This document shows positions 10,093 to 18,685 of a DNA stretch of 61,977 nucleotides, piece by piece. Source of the stretch: JBKHXF01 sp046566145 (lineage in GTDB: Bacteria > Actinomycetota > Nitriliruptoria > Nitriliruptorales > Nitriliruptoraceae). Position 1 is the stretch's first letter; every line of letters starts with the position of its first letter. The translations under genes and the position numbers were made by a program. The DNA lies in contig JBKHXF010000010.1 of assembly GCA_046566145.1 (NCBI GenBank), positions 1 through 61,977 on the forward strand. The letters run 5' to 3'. The notes beneath the pieces were generated by a model. The model did not search any database. It was given only the letters and a program-made list of their open reading frames with translations, and had not been told where the DNA came from.

Positions 10093-10371
10093 TCAAGCAC
10101 CTGCCTGAGGAAGCTGCTGGTGGGGGACTACCGCTGCGCGCCGACGGCGGGGCAGGGTCCGACCCCGATGGCCTGACCTCGCGCCGACGACCAGGCCGTC
10201 GACGTAGGCGTCGGCCTCCCGGTCGAGCCGCGCCCGCACCCGCGTCGGCGTCGGCGGCGTCGCGAGGGCGGCCTGCTCCTGCGTCGCCTCGCGGAGCGCG
10301 TCGCGGACCCACCGCCCGACCACGATCGCGACACCGATGATGATGAAGCCGTACAGCTCGTCGATCCCCAC
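10093..10371 (-). CDS. small predicted membrane protein
   Basis: A 92-residue reading frame starting GTG at 10371, six bases after GGGGGA. It has a single hydrophobic helix near the N-terminus (YGFIIIGVAIVVGRWVRDAL) followed by a charged, Arg-rich tail. Codon choice is strongly GC3-biased through residue 60 and weaker after that, so the true C-terminus may be shorter. No family recognised. The opposite strand (about 10030-10185) has a competing hydrophobic frame with poorer codon use; one of the two is probably real and I favour this one. Confidence 0.42.
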   Translation of the reverse strand: MGIDELYGFIIIGVAIVVGRWVRDALREATQEQAALATPPTPTRVRARLDREADAYVDGLVVGARSGHRGRTLPRRRRAAVVPHQQLPQAGA

Positions 10372-10516
10372 GGTGTCCCCCGGTCCTCTCGGTCGGCCCA
10401 CTCGGTTCATCCTCGGCCGGCGGGTCTCCCGGCCGCCGACCTGACGAGATCGTCGCACGGCCCTGTGACAGCGGACCGGGGCGCAGCGGCGGGTGCGGGC
10501 GGCGGTGGAGACACAG

Positions 10517-10546
10517 TTGCCTCGACGGGCAGGTCACGTGTACTTT
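10517..10546 (+). promoter_or_regulatory. promoter of lipoprotein/PKD cassette copy 1
   Basis: A -35-like TTGCCT (10517-10522) and a -10-like TACTTT (10541-10546) are separated by 18 bp. The block CACGTGTACTTTCGTTCCAT begins at 10535 and is part of 30 bp (10535-10564) identical to 52230-52259 upstream of the second cassette, where the same hexamers have the same 18-bp spacing. Conservation of this block between the two copies, while sequence on either side differs, supports a functional promoter or operator. Confidence 0.6.
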
Positions 10547-10602
10547 CGTTCCATCCGGTCGGGCGTCGGGCCCGGTCGCCCGTGGTCGTGACGGTGTGGG
10601 GT

Positions 10603-11367
10603 GTGATCGTGGTGGAGGGGGGAGGCCGCCGGCGCGGTGTGCGTCGTGGTGCGCTGCTGCTGTCGGGGGTGGTGCTGGCCTCGGCGTGCTCCGGGGGTGG
10701 GGCGGCCGACCCGGAGGCGTCGCCTCGTGACGTGTCGACGATCGGGCAGCCGAGCGAGCCGCCGGCGGTGCCGTCGCCGAGCGCTTCCGCGGAAGCGGTG
10801 GTGGACGTGACGGTCGTGCCGGACGAGATCACGCCGGCGTACGTGGACGCGGTCGCGAACACGCTGTACGGGATCGCGGGGGAAGTCACGGCGGAGGTCC
10901 TCGCCGAGCCGGCCGACCCGGCCCGGAACCTGACCCGCGAGCAACTCGACAAGCTGATCGACGTGTTCGACGGGGAGGAGTACACGGCACGGGTCGGCTC
11001 GAATGAGGCGTTCGCCCGGGAAGCTGACCGGCGCGAGGGACTGCTCCCGCCGGAAGAGTTCTCCGGACTTCGCTGGGAGACGGTTCGGTTGATCGAGGCG
11101 AACGGGGCATGCATCGTCGCCGTCGGGTACCTCGACCAGTCCGGGACCTCGGTGGACCCGCAACGCCAGGACGTCCTGTCGGCTCTGTCGTTGGCCCCAC
11201 GTCGCGGGACCGAGCAGTTCAACCCAACCCCATGGCTGGCCATCGACCAGCTCATCAACCTCGACGCTGACGGAGAGCCGAATCCCGACTCGGTCATGTT
11301 GGAGGCTGACCTCTCGACGTTCGGCGAGTTCCTCGAGCACACGTGCAACGAGGAGCCGTCGCTGTGA
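10603..11367 (+). CDS. predicted lipoprotein, cassette copy 1
   Basis: About 254 residues. An Arg-rich start leads into a hydrophobic segment and the lipobox ASAC (Cys about 29), then a Pro/Ser/Ala-rich linker and a globular domain with DEITPAYVDAVANTLYGIAG, RNLTREQLDKLIDVFDGEEY and a C-terminal RGTEQFNPTPWL. No named domain is recognised. The paralogue at 52302 matches over the whole length, very closely in the first half. The start is uncertain: GTG 10594, 10603, 10609 and 10612 are all in frame; 10603 is used because it puts the lipobox Cys at the same residue number in both copies. Its TGA overlaps the GTG of the next gene. Expected location is the outer face of the membrane; function unknown. 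Confidence 0.72.
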   Translation: MIVVEGGGRRRGVRRGALLLSGVVLASACSGGGAADPEASPRDVSTIGQPSEPPAVPSPSASAEAVVDVTVVPDEITPAYVDAVANTLYGIAGEVTAEVLAEPADPARNLTREQLDKLIDVFDGEEYTARVGSNEAFAREADRREGLLPPEEFSGLRWETVRLIEANGACIVAVGYLDQSGTSVDPQRQDVLSALSLAPRRGTEQFNPTPWLAIDQLINLDADGEPNPDSVMLEADLSTFGEFLEHTCNEEPSL

Positions 11368-12278
11368 ACGGTCGGATGGTGATGGCGGCTCTCGTCGGCG
11401 CAGTTCTCGCGGTTGGCTGGCCCGGGGCCGGATACGCCGCTGCCGAACGCTTGCCGGCACCGAGTCAGCAAGATCGTGTTGGCTTCGGCGGGGGACGTGG
11501 CGGCGAGAACGGCGTCGTCGACGATCAGGGCAACACCATCGTCGGCGTTGTACGCGAAAGCGACGGTGCTGGTGGTGTGGGTGGCGGCGCCGGCGGCGGT
11601 ACGGCCCGGCCGGCGGTGGATGACGGTCGGGTCACGATCCGCTTCTCGGCGGTGGTGCGTGACGGGGACGGGGTGTGTCTCGGGTCGGGGTTCGAGGAGG
11701 TCGATCGGGCTGATGCCGATGAGGTCCGGCAGCAGCGTGAGGCGGCGACGGTGGTGCAGTACGAGTCGTTGATCTCGCGGGGGGTCCAGGTCCCGGCATG
11801 TCAGGGTGCGGATGCGGCGCCGACGGTCGACCTGACGCGGGCGATGGCGTTCGCGGGGGAGGTGGTGGGACGGTTGCCGCGGCCGTCGCCGTCGGTGCCG
11901 CCGGGGTACGCGTTGACGGGGTTGCGGATGTACCTGGTGAACGGTCAGGAGTTGACCTACTCGGAGACGCAGGACGTCGACCTGGGCGCGCTGACGTTGC
12001 CGGTGACGGTGTCGGCGACCGGGACGTGGTCGGTGGACTGGGGTGACGGGATCGTCGACGGGCCGTTCGACGAGCCGTCGGTCGGCTACCAGCAGGCTGG
12101 GCTGCAGGTGACGCACGTGTTCCCGGACCGGGGTCGGGTCACGGTGCGGGTGGCCGACACGTGGCGGGTCACGGTGTCGGCGCCGGGGGTGACGACGTTG
12201 ACGCTGCCGGCCCGGACGTTGGCGGCGGTGCCGTTGGAGCTCGACATCCGTGAGGTCCAGGCCGTCCGCGAACGCTGA
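11364..12278 (+). CDS. exported protein with PKD-like domain, cassette copy 1
   Basis: A 304-residue protein with a signal peptide (MVMAALVGAVLAVGWPGAGYAA), a Gly-rich low-complexity stretch (residues about 35-85), and a conserved region containing VTIRFSAVVRDGDGVCLGSG, REAATVVQYESLISRGVQVP and YALTGLRMYLVNGQELTYSE. The C-terminal 90 residues (TGTWSVDWGDGIVDGPF, VTHVFPDRGRVTVRV) have the W-x-DG and Tyr/Phe-Gly turn pattern of PKD beta-sandwich domains, usual in extracellular proteins that bind carbohydrate or protein. Start GTG 11364 overlaps the previous stop (GTGA). The paralogue at 53048 has the same architecture and the same final residues REVQAVRER. Probably works with the lipoprotein encoded just upstream. 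Confidence 0.75.
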   Translation: MNGRMVMAALVGAVLAVGWPGAGYAAAERLPAPSQQDRVGFGGGRGGENGVVDDQGNTIVGVVRESDGAGGVGGGAGGGTARPAVDDGRVTIRFSAVVRDGDGVCLGSGFEEVDRADADEVRQQREAATVVQYESLISRGVQVPACQGADAAPTVDLTRAMAFAGEVVGRLPRPSPSVPPGYALTGLRMYLVNGQELTYSETQDVDLGALTLPVTVSATGTWSVDWGDGIVDGPFDEPSVGYQQAGLQVTHVFPDRGRVTVRVADTWRVTVSAPGVTTLTLPARTLAAVPLELDIREVQAVRER

Positions 12279-12356
12279 CGCCGGCACCGCCGAGGATCGG
12301 CCGCACGGGCGGCCCCATCGCGTGGGGGGGTTGACGTCCCGCGCGTCCGCAGGCAA

Positions 12357-12390
12357 CCTAACGCTGTTAGTCAATCCGAACGGCGTTAGG
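12357..12390. promoter_or_regulatory. TetR operator with inverted repeats
   Basis: CCTAACGC (12357-12364) and GCGTTAGG (12383-12390) form a perfect 8-bp inverted repeat with an 18-bp spacer. Inside it, CTAACGCTGTTAG (12358-12370) is itself palindromic. A -35-like TTGACG lies at 12331-12336 with the first arm in the expected -10 position. The TetR gene starts 10 bp downstream, so autorepression is the natural reading. Confidence 0.6.
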
Positions 12391-12399
12391 TCCACCCCC

Positions 12400-13047
12400 G
12401 TGGAGCAGGTGCAGGCCGAGGAGGTCGACCGGGTCGAGTCGCGGCGCGCCAGCCGCCGCGACGAGATCCTCGACGCCGCCTGGGAGCTGGCCCGCGAGGA
12501 GGGGCTCGCCGGGCTGTCGATGCGCACCCTCGCGTCGCGCGTGGGCATCCGGGCGCCCTCCCTGTACGCGCACTTCGACTCGAAGGACGCGATCTACGAC
12601 GGGATGTTCGTCCGCGGCTACCGGGAGTTCCGGGCCGCGTTCGAGCGGGTCGGCGCCGGCGGTGCAGCGGAGGACGAGGACGGTCCCGACCCGGTCGAGG
12701 TGCTGCGGCGGGACGCGACGGGCTTCGTGTCCTTCGCGAACGACGACCCGGTCCGGTTCCAGCTGCTGTTCCAGCACGCCGTCCCCGGATGGCACCCGTC
12801 CGAGTCGGCCTTCGCCGTCGCCGTCGAGGTGTACGAGGAGGGCGTCGCCGACCTCGCCCGGCTCGGCATCACCGACCCGGCGGCCGTCGACACGTGGACC
12901 GCGCTGCTGACCGGGCTCGCCAGCCAGCAGGTCGCGAACGACCCGGGCGGGGACCGCTGGCTGCGCCTCGTCGACGACGCGGTCGACATGTTCCTCGCCC
13001 GGTACCGACCCGGTCCGGCAGGGGCGAGCACGGAGGGGCCCCGATGA
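12400..13047 (+). CDS. TetR family transcriptional regulator
   Basis: A 215-residue protein with an N-terminal helix-turn-helix (RRDEILDAAWELAREEGLAG, then SMRTLASRVGIRAPSLYAHF, residues about 20-65), the standard TetR DNA-binding domain, and a C-terminal ligand/dimerisation domain with RFQLLFQHAVPGWHPSESAF and WTALLTGLASQQVAN that resembles TetR_C_33-type (WHG) domains. GTG 12400 is used; it sits just after the inverted repeat and the helix-turn-helix begins within 20 residues. Its TGA overlaps the ATG of the next gene (ATGA), so the two form an operon and the regulator probably controls the DinB-like protein as well as itself. Ligand unknown. Confidence 0.88.
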   Translation: MEQVQAEEVDRVESRRASRRDEILDAAWELAREEGLAGLSMRTLASRVGIRAPSLYAHFDSKDAIYDGMFVRGYREFRAAFERVGAGGAAEDEDGPDPVEVLRRDATGFVSFANDDPVRFQLLFQHAVPGWHPSESAFAVAVEVYEEGVADLARLGITDPAAVDTWTALLTGLASQQVANDPGGDRWLRLVDDAVDMFLARYRPGPAGASTEGPR

Positions 13048-13829
13048 CCGACCACACGCACGCACAGGAGCCGACCGTGGACACGCTCGTGGAGACCAGC
13101 AGCATCCGTCGCATCGGCCGGGACGAGGCGTTCGACCTCGCCGCGACCGAGTACCGCCGCTACGTCGACGTCCTCGAGGGCCTGGCACCGGACGAGTGGC
13201 GGGCACGGACCGACTGTCCCGACTGGCACGTCCTCGACATGGCCCGCCACGTCCTCGGGGCGTGTCACGGCTGCGCGTCGATCCGACAGAGCCTGCACCA
13301 GGTCCGCGCCGGCCGCCGCTGGGCAGCGGCGCACGGGCGCCCCGAGATCGACGGGATCAACGCGGTCCAGGTCGCTGAGCGGCAGCACCTCGGTCCGGCG
13401 GAGGTCGTCACCCGGCTGCGCCACACCGCGCCGGCGGCGGTCCGCGGCCGCCGGCGTGTCCCGGCCCCGCTGCGCCGCATCGACGTCGGCGACGGCGCTG
13501 GCGGCCCCCTCCGCCTCGGGTTCCTGATGGAGGTCATCTACACCCGCGACGTGTGGATGCATCGGGTGGACACGCTCCGTGCCGTCGGCCGGCTGGACCG
13601 GGCCGTCCTCACCCCCGAGCACGACGGACGGCTCGTCGCCGACGTCGTCGCGCAGTGGGCCGAGGAGCACGGCCAGCCGTTCGACCTGACCCTCGACGGG
13701 CCGGCCGGCGGCCGGTTCCGGCAGGGCACGGGCGGGCCGGCGCTGCACCTCGACGCGGTCGCGTTCATGCGCACCCTGTCGGGCCGCGAGCCCGGGCAGG
13801 GCCTGCTCGGCCACCCGGTCCTGTTCTGA
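13044..13829 (+). CDS. DinB-like protein of the maleylpyruvate isomerase family
   Basis: A 261-residue protein with the N-terminal pattern of mycothiol-dependent maleylpyruvate isomerase (MDMPI_N / DinB fold): YRRYVDVLEGLAPDEWRART, then DCPDWHVLDMARHVLGACHG, where the two His would bind metal, and a third candidate His in YTRDVWMHRVDTLRAV near residue 172. The C-terminal part is shorter than in bona fide enzymes. Members often act as metal-dependent thiol (mycothiol) transferases or detoxifiers, consistent with control by a TetR regulator. Coupled to that regulator by an ATGA overlap. Precise reaction unknown. Confidence 0.8.
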   Translation: MTDHTHAQEPTVDTLVETSSIRRIGRDEAFDLAATEYRRYVDVLEGLAPDEWRARTDCPDWHVLDMARHVLGACHGCASIRQSLHQVRAGRRWAAAHGRPEIDGINAVQVAERQHLGPAEVVTRLRHTAPAAVRGRRRVPAPLRRIDVGDGAGGPLRLGFLMEVIYTRDVWMHRVDTLRAVGRLDRAVLTPEHDGRLVADVVAQWAEEHGQPFDLTLDGPAGGRFRQGTGGPALHLDAVAFMRTLSGREPGQGLLGHPVLF

Positions 13830-13833
13830 CCGC

Positions 13834-13884
13834 GGGACGCCCCGGACCGTCGGGCCCCGGCGTGCCGGTCGGTCCGGACGTCCC
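13834..13884. terminator. possible stem-loop after the TetR/DinB operon
   Basis: GGGACG (13834-13839) with GGACC (13844-13848) pairs with GGTCC (13871-13875) and CGTCCC (13879-13884), giving a two-part stem just after the stop at 13829. There is no T-run, so it would be an atypical terminator or a stabilising 3' hairpin. Chance pairing is possible at this GC content. Confidence 0.3.
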
Positions 13885-13942
13885 ACCGCCCGTCCGTGCC
13901 CGCGGGGAGTAGCGTCCACCTCCGCTGACGGACGGAGCTGCC

Positions 13943-14878
13943 ATGGGTGGACTGCTGGGCCTGCTCGACGACGTGATCGCGCTCGCGCGGCTCGCCGCCG
14001 CGTCCGCCGACGACGTCGCGTCGATGGCGGGGAAGGCGACGGCGAAGGCCGCCGGCGTGCTCGTCGACGACGCCGCCGTCACCCCGCAGTACGTGCGAGG
14101 CATCGCGGCGCAGCGCGAGCTGCCGATCATCCTGGCGATCACGAAGGGATCGCTGCGCAACAAGTTCCTGTTCGTGCTCCCCGCCCTGCTGCTGCTGTCG
14201 ACCTTCGCGCCGTTCGTCCTCACCCCGCTGCTGATGCTCGGCGGCGCCTACCTCGCCTACGAGGGGGCCCACTCGCTGCACGGCAAGCTCACCGGGCACG
14301 GGAAGGTCGAGGGCCACGAGACCGAGGTGGTCGCGCGCGCCGAGGACAAGGTCGTCGCCGACGCCGTCCGCACCGACCTCATCCTGTCGGCCGAGATCAT
14401 GACGATCGCGCTGAAGGAGGTCGGGCTCGAGGCCGGGCTGCTGCAGCGCGCCGCGGTGCTCGCGGTCGTCGCGCTCCTCATCACGGTGCTGGTGTACGGC
14501 GTCGTCGCGCTGATCGTGAAGGCCGACGACATCGGGCTCGCGCTCATCGAGGACGGCGGCGGCCGGGAGGCGCTCGGGCGCCGGATCGTCACGGCGATGC
14601 CCGTGGTGATGACGGCGCTCGCGTGGATCGGCACCTTCATGCTGCTCGCCGTCGGCGGCCACCTGTTCTACGTCGGGCTGCACGAGTTCCGGGTGGACCT
14701 GCTGTACGACGTCATCCACGGCGCCGACGAGGCCATGCGGGACGCCGCCGGCGCGGCGGGCGGGTTCCTCGGCTGGGCCGTCGACACGGTCCTCTCGGCG
14801 GTCGTCGGCCTGGCGCTGGGCTGGCTCATCCTCACGGTCAAGAATGCGGTGACGAGGGGCGAGGGCGCGCACGCCTGA
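13943..14878 (+). CDS. DUF808 family membrane protein
   Basis: A 311-residue membrane protein starting MGGLLGLLDDVIALARLAAA and containing DDVASMAGKATAKAAGVLVD and DDAAVTPQYVRGIAAQRELP, the diagnostic N-terminal pattern of DUF808 (YedI-like). Four or more hydrophobic helices follow, with a soluble stretch (EDKVVADAVRTDLILSAEIM) between them. The cellular role of this family is not established. ATG 13943 lies a few bases after GACGGAG. It is monocistronic and precedes the operator-controlled ABC operon by about 120 bp. Confidence 0.9.
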   Translation: MGGLLGLLDDVIALARLAAASADDVASMAGKATAKAAGVLVDDAAVTPQYVRGIAAQRELPIILAITKGSLRNKFLFVLPALLLLSTFAPFVLTPLLMLGGAYLAYEGAHSLHGKLTGHGKVEGHETEVVARAEDKVVADAVRTDLILSAEIMTIALKEVGLEAGLLQRAAVLAVVALLITVLVYGVVALIVKADDIGLALIEDGGGREALGRRIVTAMPVVMTALAWIGTFMLLAVGGHLFYVGLHEFRVDLLYDVIHGADEAMRDAAGAAGGFLGWAVDTVLSAVVGLALGWLILTVKNAVTRGEGAHA

Positions 14879-14955
14879 GCCCACGCACGCAAGCGGAGCC
14901 CGAGATCACCCACACGGAGGGTCGGGCACGGGCGACGCGTGCGATCCGTGCTGCC

Positions 14956-14975
14956 GCAACTTGTCATGATAGGAC
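14956..14975 (+). promoter_or_regulatory. GntR-type operator site A
   Basis: GCAACTTGTCATGATAGGAC lies 25 bp upstream of the first ABC exporter gene. It matches sites at 36346-36366, 43286-43306 and 52108-52127 and points in the same direction relative to its gene as they do. The core is a TGTCATGAYA palindrome. Confidence 0.7.
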
Positions 14976-14999
14976 TACGTGTAGGTCCCGACCGTCAGG

Positions 15000-16799
15000 G
15001 TGCACGTGCTGCTGTCGTCCGAGGGGGCCGTCCCCCAGGTCAGAGCGCCAGCACCCGATCCCGGACTGGCATGGTGGAGGCGGCTCCTGCCGTTCGTGCA
15101 CGCCCACCGCCGACTCCTGGTCGGTGGGCTCGTCTCCTCCGTCGTGGGACAGGCGCTGCAGGTGGCGGCGCCGGCGGTGCTCATGGCGGCGATCGACGAC
15201 GCGCTCGTGGACCGGAGCTCCGAGCTCCTGCCGTACGTGTTCGCGCTCCTCGGCATCGGCGCGGCACGGCTCGTCGTCGGGATGTACCAACGCCACCGGG
15301 CGTTCGCGCTCGGTGCGGACATCGAGGCGGACCTCCGGGTCACCGTCCAGTCGCACCTCGCTCGTCTGCACCAGGGCTTCCACGACGCCGTGCCGACCGG
15401 GCAGCTGGTCTCACGGGCGAACTCCGACGTGAAGCTGATCCAGGCCTTCCTCGTGTTCGCCCCGCTCCTCGCCGTCTCCTTCGCCGGCATGGTCGCGGCG
15501 GTCCTCGTGATGCTGACGATCCACGTCCCCCTGACGCTGGCCTCACTCGTGACGCTCCCGTTCGTCCACCTCGCCGGGACCCGGATGCGACGGCGCCTGT
15601 TCCCGGTCGCCTGGCTCGTACAGGCGCGGACGGCGGCCCTCACGACGATCGTCGAGGAGAACCTCGCCGGCGCCCACGTGGTCCGCGGGATGGCGGCCGA
15701 GTCGACGCAGGTGCGCCTGCTGGACCGCGCCGCCGACCGGCTGCGCTGGATCGCCGAGCGGGAGGCGGACCTCCGCTCCGTGCACCAGCCCGTCATCGAG
15801 AACCTCCCGCGTCTCGGGCTGGCCCTGGTGGTGACCTACGGGGGCCTGCTCACGATCGACGGCGCGCTGACCGTGGGCGCCCTGGTCGCCTTCAACGCGT
15901 ACCTGGCCCTGCTGCTGTTCCCCTTCAGCTTCCTCGGGCACGTCGTCCTGCTGGCCCAGCGGGCGGCGGCCGCGACGGACCGCGTCCTCGAGGTCCTCGA
16001 CCAGGAGCCGGCCATCACCTCGCCGGCCACCGCCGTCCCGCTGGCGGAGGTCCGAGGACGCGTGCACCTCGAGGACGTCCGCTTCGCCTACGCCGGCGGC
16101 CCCGAGGTCCTGCGCGGCGTCGAGCTGGAGGTGGAGCCCGGCGAGGTCGTCGCGATCGTCGGCCGGTCCGGGTCGGGCAAGTCGACGCTCGGACGGCTCC
16201 TCCAGCGCCTCTACGACGTCGAGGCCGGCCGGGTCCTGCTCGACGGGCACGACATCCGCGACCTCGACCTGTCGCAGCTGCGGCGAGTCGTCGGCGTCGT
16301 CAGCGAGGACCCCTTCCTGTTCAGCGGCTCCATCCACGACAACATCGCCTACGGGCGTCCCGACGCGACGCGTGACGAGGTCGTCGCGGCGGCCCGGGTG
16401 GCGGCCGCCGACGAGATCGTGGCCGGGCTGCCCCAGGGGTACGACACGCCCGTCGGGGAGCGTGGCTACCGCCTGAGCGGCGGCCAGCGCCAGCGCCTCG
16501 CCATCGCCCGGGCCCTGCTGTACCGCCCGGCCGTCCTCGTCCTCGACGACGCGACCAGCGCGGTCGACACCGAGACGGAGCAGCGGATCTTCCGCGGCCT
16601 CCGGACGGAGCTCGCCGGCCGCACGGTCCTCGTCTCCGCCCACCGGCTCGCGACGATCGAGCTCGCCGACCGCGTCGCCGTCCTCGACGGCGGCCGCATC
16701 GTGGCGACCGGGCGGCACGAGGAGCTCCTCCTGACCAGTCGGGCCTACACCGAGGTCCTCGCGCTCGGGGGCACCGACCCGATGGTGGGCCGGCGATGA
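15000..16799 (+). CDS. ABC transporter, permease-ATPase half A (degenerate ATPase site)
   Basis: A 599-residue half-transporter: six membrane helices in about residues 25-300 (ABC type 1 exporter fold) and a C-terminal ATPase with Walker A GRSGSGKST (about 388), signature LSGGQRQ (about 492), Walker B VLVLDDATS and H-loop SAHR. The residue after the Walker B Asp is Asp instead of the catalytic Glu, the change seen in the degenerate site of heterodimeric exporters. The partner encoded next has the normal DEATS. GTG 15000 is the earliest start after the operator; GTG 15006 is an alternative. The stop overlaps the next ATG (ATGA). Probable substrates are unknown; placement in a sugar regulon suggests glycosides or glycolipids. 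Confidence 0.88.
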   Translation: MHVLLSSEGAVPQVRAPAPDPGLAWWRRLLPFVHAHRRLLVGGLVSSVVGQALQVAAPAVLMAAIDDALVDRSSELLPYVFALLGIGAARLVVGMYQRHRAFALGADIEADLRVTVQSHLARLHQGFHDAVPTGQLVSRANSDVKLIQAFLVFAPLLAVSFAGMVAAVLVMLTIHVPLTLASLVTLPFVHLAGTRMRRRLFPVAWLVQARTAALTTIVEENLAGAHVVRGMAAESTQVRLLDRAADRLRWIAEREADLRSVHQPVIENLPRLGLALVVTYGGLLTIDGALTVGALVAFNAYLALLLFPFSFLGHVVLLAQRAAAATDRVLEVLDQEPAITSPATAVPLAEVRGRVHLEDVRFAYAGGPEVLRGVELEVEPGEVVAIVGRSGSGKSTLGRLLQRLYDVEAGRVLLDGHDIRDLDLSQLRRVVGVVSEDPFLFSGSIHDNIAYGRPDATRDEVVAAARVAAADEIVAGLPQGYDTPVGERGYRLSGGQRQRLAIARALLYRPAVLVLDDATSAVDTETEQRIFRGLRTELAGRTVLVSAHRLATIELADRVAVLDGGRIVATGRHEELLLTSRAYTEVLALGGTDPMVGRR

Positions 16800-18685
16800 G
16801 CGGCTCGTCGACCCCGACCGATCGCGTCTTCGGGGACGCCCCGGCGGAGATCCGCGCGGACCTCGACGTGTTGCTGGGGGAGGAGCCGGCTGCGCCCTTG
16901 CCGGACCACCCGGTCTCGCACCACGCCGCCTCGGCGACGAGGTTCACGCTCCGGTCGCTGCTGCGACCGAACGCCGCGGCGGTGTGCCTCGGCATCGTCC
17001 TCGTCGTGCTCGAGACCGTCGCGCTCCAGGTGGGTCCCCTGCTCGTGCAGCGCCTCATCGACCGTGGCGTGGTCCCGGGCGACCGTGACGCCGTGGTGCG
17101 GTACGGGGTCGGGTACGGGCTGGTCACGGTGGTGGGTGCAGCCCTGTCGTGGGCGCGGCTGCGGTGGACCGGTCGTCTCGGCCAGCGGCTCGTCAAGCGT
17201 CTCCGGCTCCAGGTCTTCCTGCACCTCCAGCGCCTGTCCCACGGGTTCTTCACCGAGGAGCGGGTCGGTCGGCTCCTGACCCGGATGACGAGCGACATCG
17301 ACGCGCTCGCCGCGCTGCTGCAGGACGGGGCGATCAACCTCATCGTCCAGGGGCTCACCCTCCTCGTCGTCGCCGGCGTCATGTTCGCGATGGACGTCGA
17401 GCTCGCGCTCGTGGTGATGGGCGTCGTGGTGCCCCCGATGCTCGTCGGGACGCTGTGGTTCCGGCGGCGGTCCGACGAGGGCTACGCACGGATGCGCGAG
17501 GAGGTCGGGGAGGTCCTCATCGACCTGCAGGAGGGGCTCGCCGGGGTCCGGGTGGTCCAGTCGTTCGACCGGGGGGAGCGCAGCGTCCGCGACCACGTCG
17601 AGGTCGTCGAGCGCCACCGCCGGGCCACGATGGAGGTCGTGCGCGTGCACAGCATCTACGCGCCGTCCGTCGAGCTCGTCGCCGCCGTCGGCGGGGCGGC
17701 GATCCTGCTGGTCGGCGGCAGACTCCTGCTCGCGGGATCACTGAGCCTCGGCGAGCTGACCGCGTTCGTGCTCTACCTCGGGACGTTCTTCCAGCCCATC
17801 CAGCAGCTCGTGGCGCTCTACGACCAGTACCAGTCGGGTCGCGCCGCCGTCCGGAAGCTCGACGGGCTGCTCGCGACCGCGCCCGACGTGTCCGACCGCG
17901 ACGGGGCGCTGCCGATGCCCGCCATCCTGGGGCGGGTGACCTTCGACGACGTCACGTTCTCCTACGCCTCCGGGGAGCCGGTCCTGCGCGGGGTCGACCT
18001 CCACGTGGAACCGGGCGAGACCGTGGTCCTCGTCGGTCCGAGCGGTTCGGGGAAGTCCACGCTCGCCCGGCTGGTGATGCGGGCGTACGACGTCGACGCC
18101 GGTGCCGTGTGCATCGACGACATCGACGTGCGTGACGTCACGGTCGCCTCGCTGCGCGCCCAGGTCGGGCTGGTCCCGCAGGAGCCGTTCCTGTTCAGCG
18201 GGACCATCCGCGAGAACCTCGTGATGGGTCGGCCCGACGCGTCGGACGACGAGGTCCGACACACCTGCCGGCTCGTCGGCCTCGACGACCTCCTCGCCCG
18301 ACTGCCGGACGGCCTCGACACCGTCCTCGCCGAGCGGGGCAGCGACCTCTCCGCAGGGGAACGCCAGCTGCTCGCGCTCGCCCGGGCCCTGCTGCCCCAG
18401 CCCCGGGTCGTCGTGCTCGACGAGGCGACCTCGAACCTGGACCTCGCCTCCGAGGTCGCGGTGCAGCGCGCGCTCGACGTGCTGCTCGCCGGGCGCACGG
18501 CCATCGTCGTCGCGCACCGGCTGAGCACGGCCGAGCGGGCCGACCGGGTCGCGGTCGTGGACGAGGGCCGGATCGTCGAGGTCGGCACCCACGCCGAGCT
18601 CCTCCGCGCCGGCGGCCGATACGCACGCCTGCACCGCGCCGGCGCGTCGGAGGACGTCCGCGAGCAGGGGGACGGCACGTGGTGA
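16796..18685 (+). CDS. ABC transporter, permease-ATPase half B
   Basis: A 629-residue half-transporter with an extra N-terminal cytoplasmic segment of about 50 residues (RADLDVLLGEEPAAPLPDHP), six membrane helices and an ATPase with Walker A GPSGSGKST (about 415), Q-loop VPQEPFLFSG, signature LSAGERQ, Walker B VVVLDEATSNLD and H-loop VAHRLS. The catalytic Glu is present, complementing half A, so the two should form one heterodimeric exporter in the cytoplasmic membrane. The ATG overlaps the previous stop (ATGA), and its own stop overlaps the next start. Expression should follow operator A. Confidence 0.9.
   Translation: MSGSSTPTDRVFGDAPAEIRADLDVLLGEEPAAPLPDHPVSHHAASATRFTLRSLLRPNAAAVCLGIVLVVLETVALQVGPLLVQRLIDRGVVPGDRDAVVRYGVGYGLVTVVGAALSWARLRWTGRLGQRLVKRLRLQVFLHLQRLSHGFFTEERVGRLLTRMTSDIDALAALLQDGAINLIVQGLTLLVVAGVMFAMDVELALVVMGVVVPPMLVGTLWFRRRSDEGYARMREEVGEVLIDLQEGLAGVRVVQSFDRGERSVRDHVEVVERHRRATMEVVRVHSIYAPSVELVAAVGGAAILLVGGRLLLAGSLSLGELTAFVLYLGTFFQPIQQLVALYDQYQSGRAAVRKLDGLLATAPDVSDRDGALPMPAILGRVTFDDVTFSYASGEPVLRGVDLHVEPGETVVLVGPSGSGKSTLARLVMRAYDVDAGAVCIDDIDVRDVTVASLRAQVGLVPQEPFLFSGTIRENLVMGRPDASDDEVRHTCRLVGLDDLLARLPDGLDTVLAERGSDLSAGERQLLALARALLPQPRVVVLDEATSNLDLASEVAVQRALDVLLAGRTAIVVAHRLSTAERADRVAVVDEGRIVEVGTHAELLRAGGRYARLHRAGASEDVREQGDGTW

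Noticed and set aside
10030..10185. Plus-strand hydrophobic frame beginning VRTRSPLPTLLLGLLLVV
   Set aside because: Poor third-position bias compared with the opposite-strand frame and no ribosome site; kept only as an alternative to the small membrane protein.
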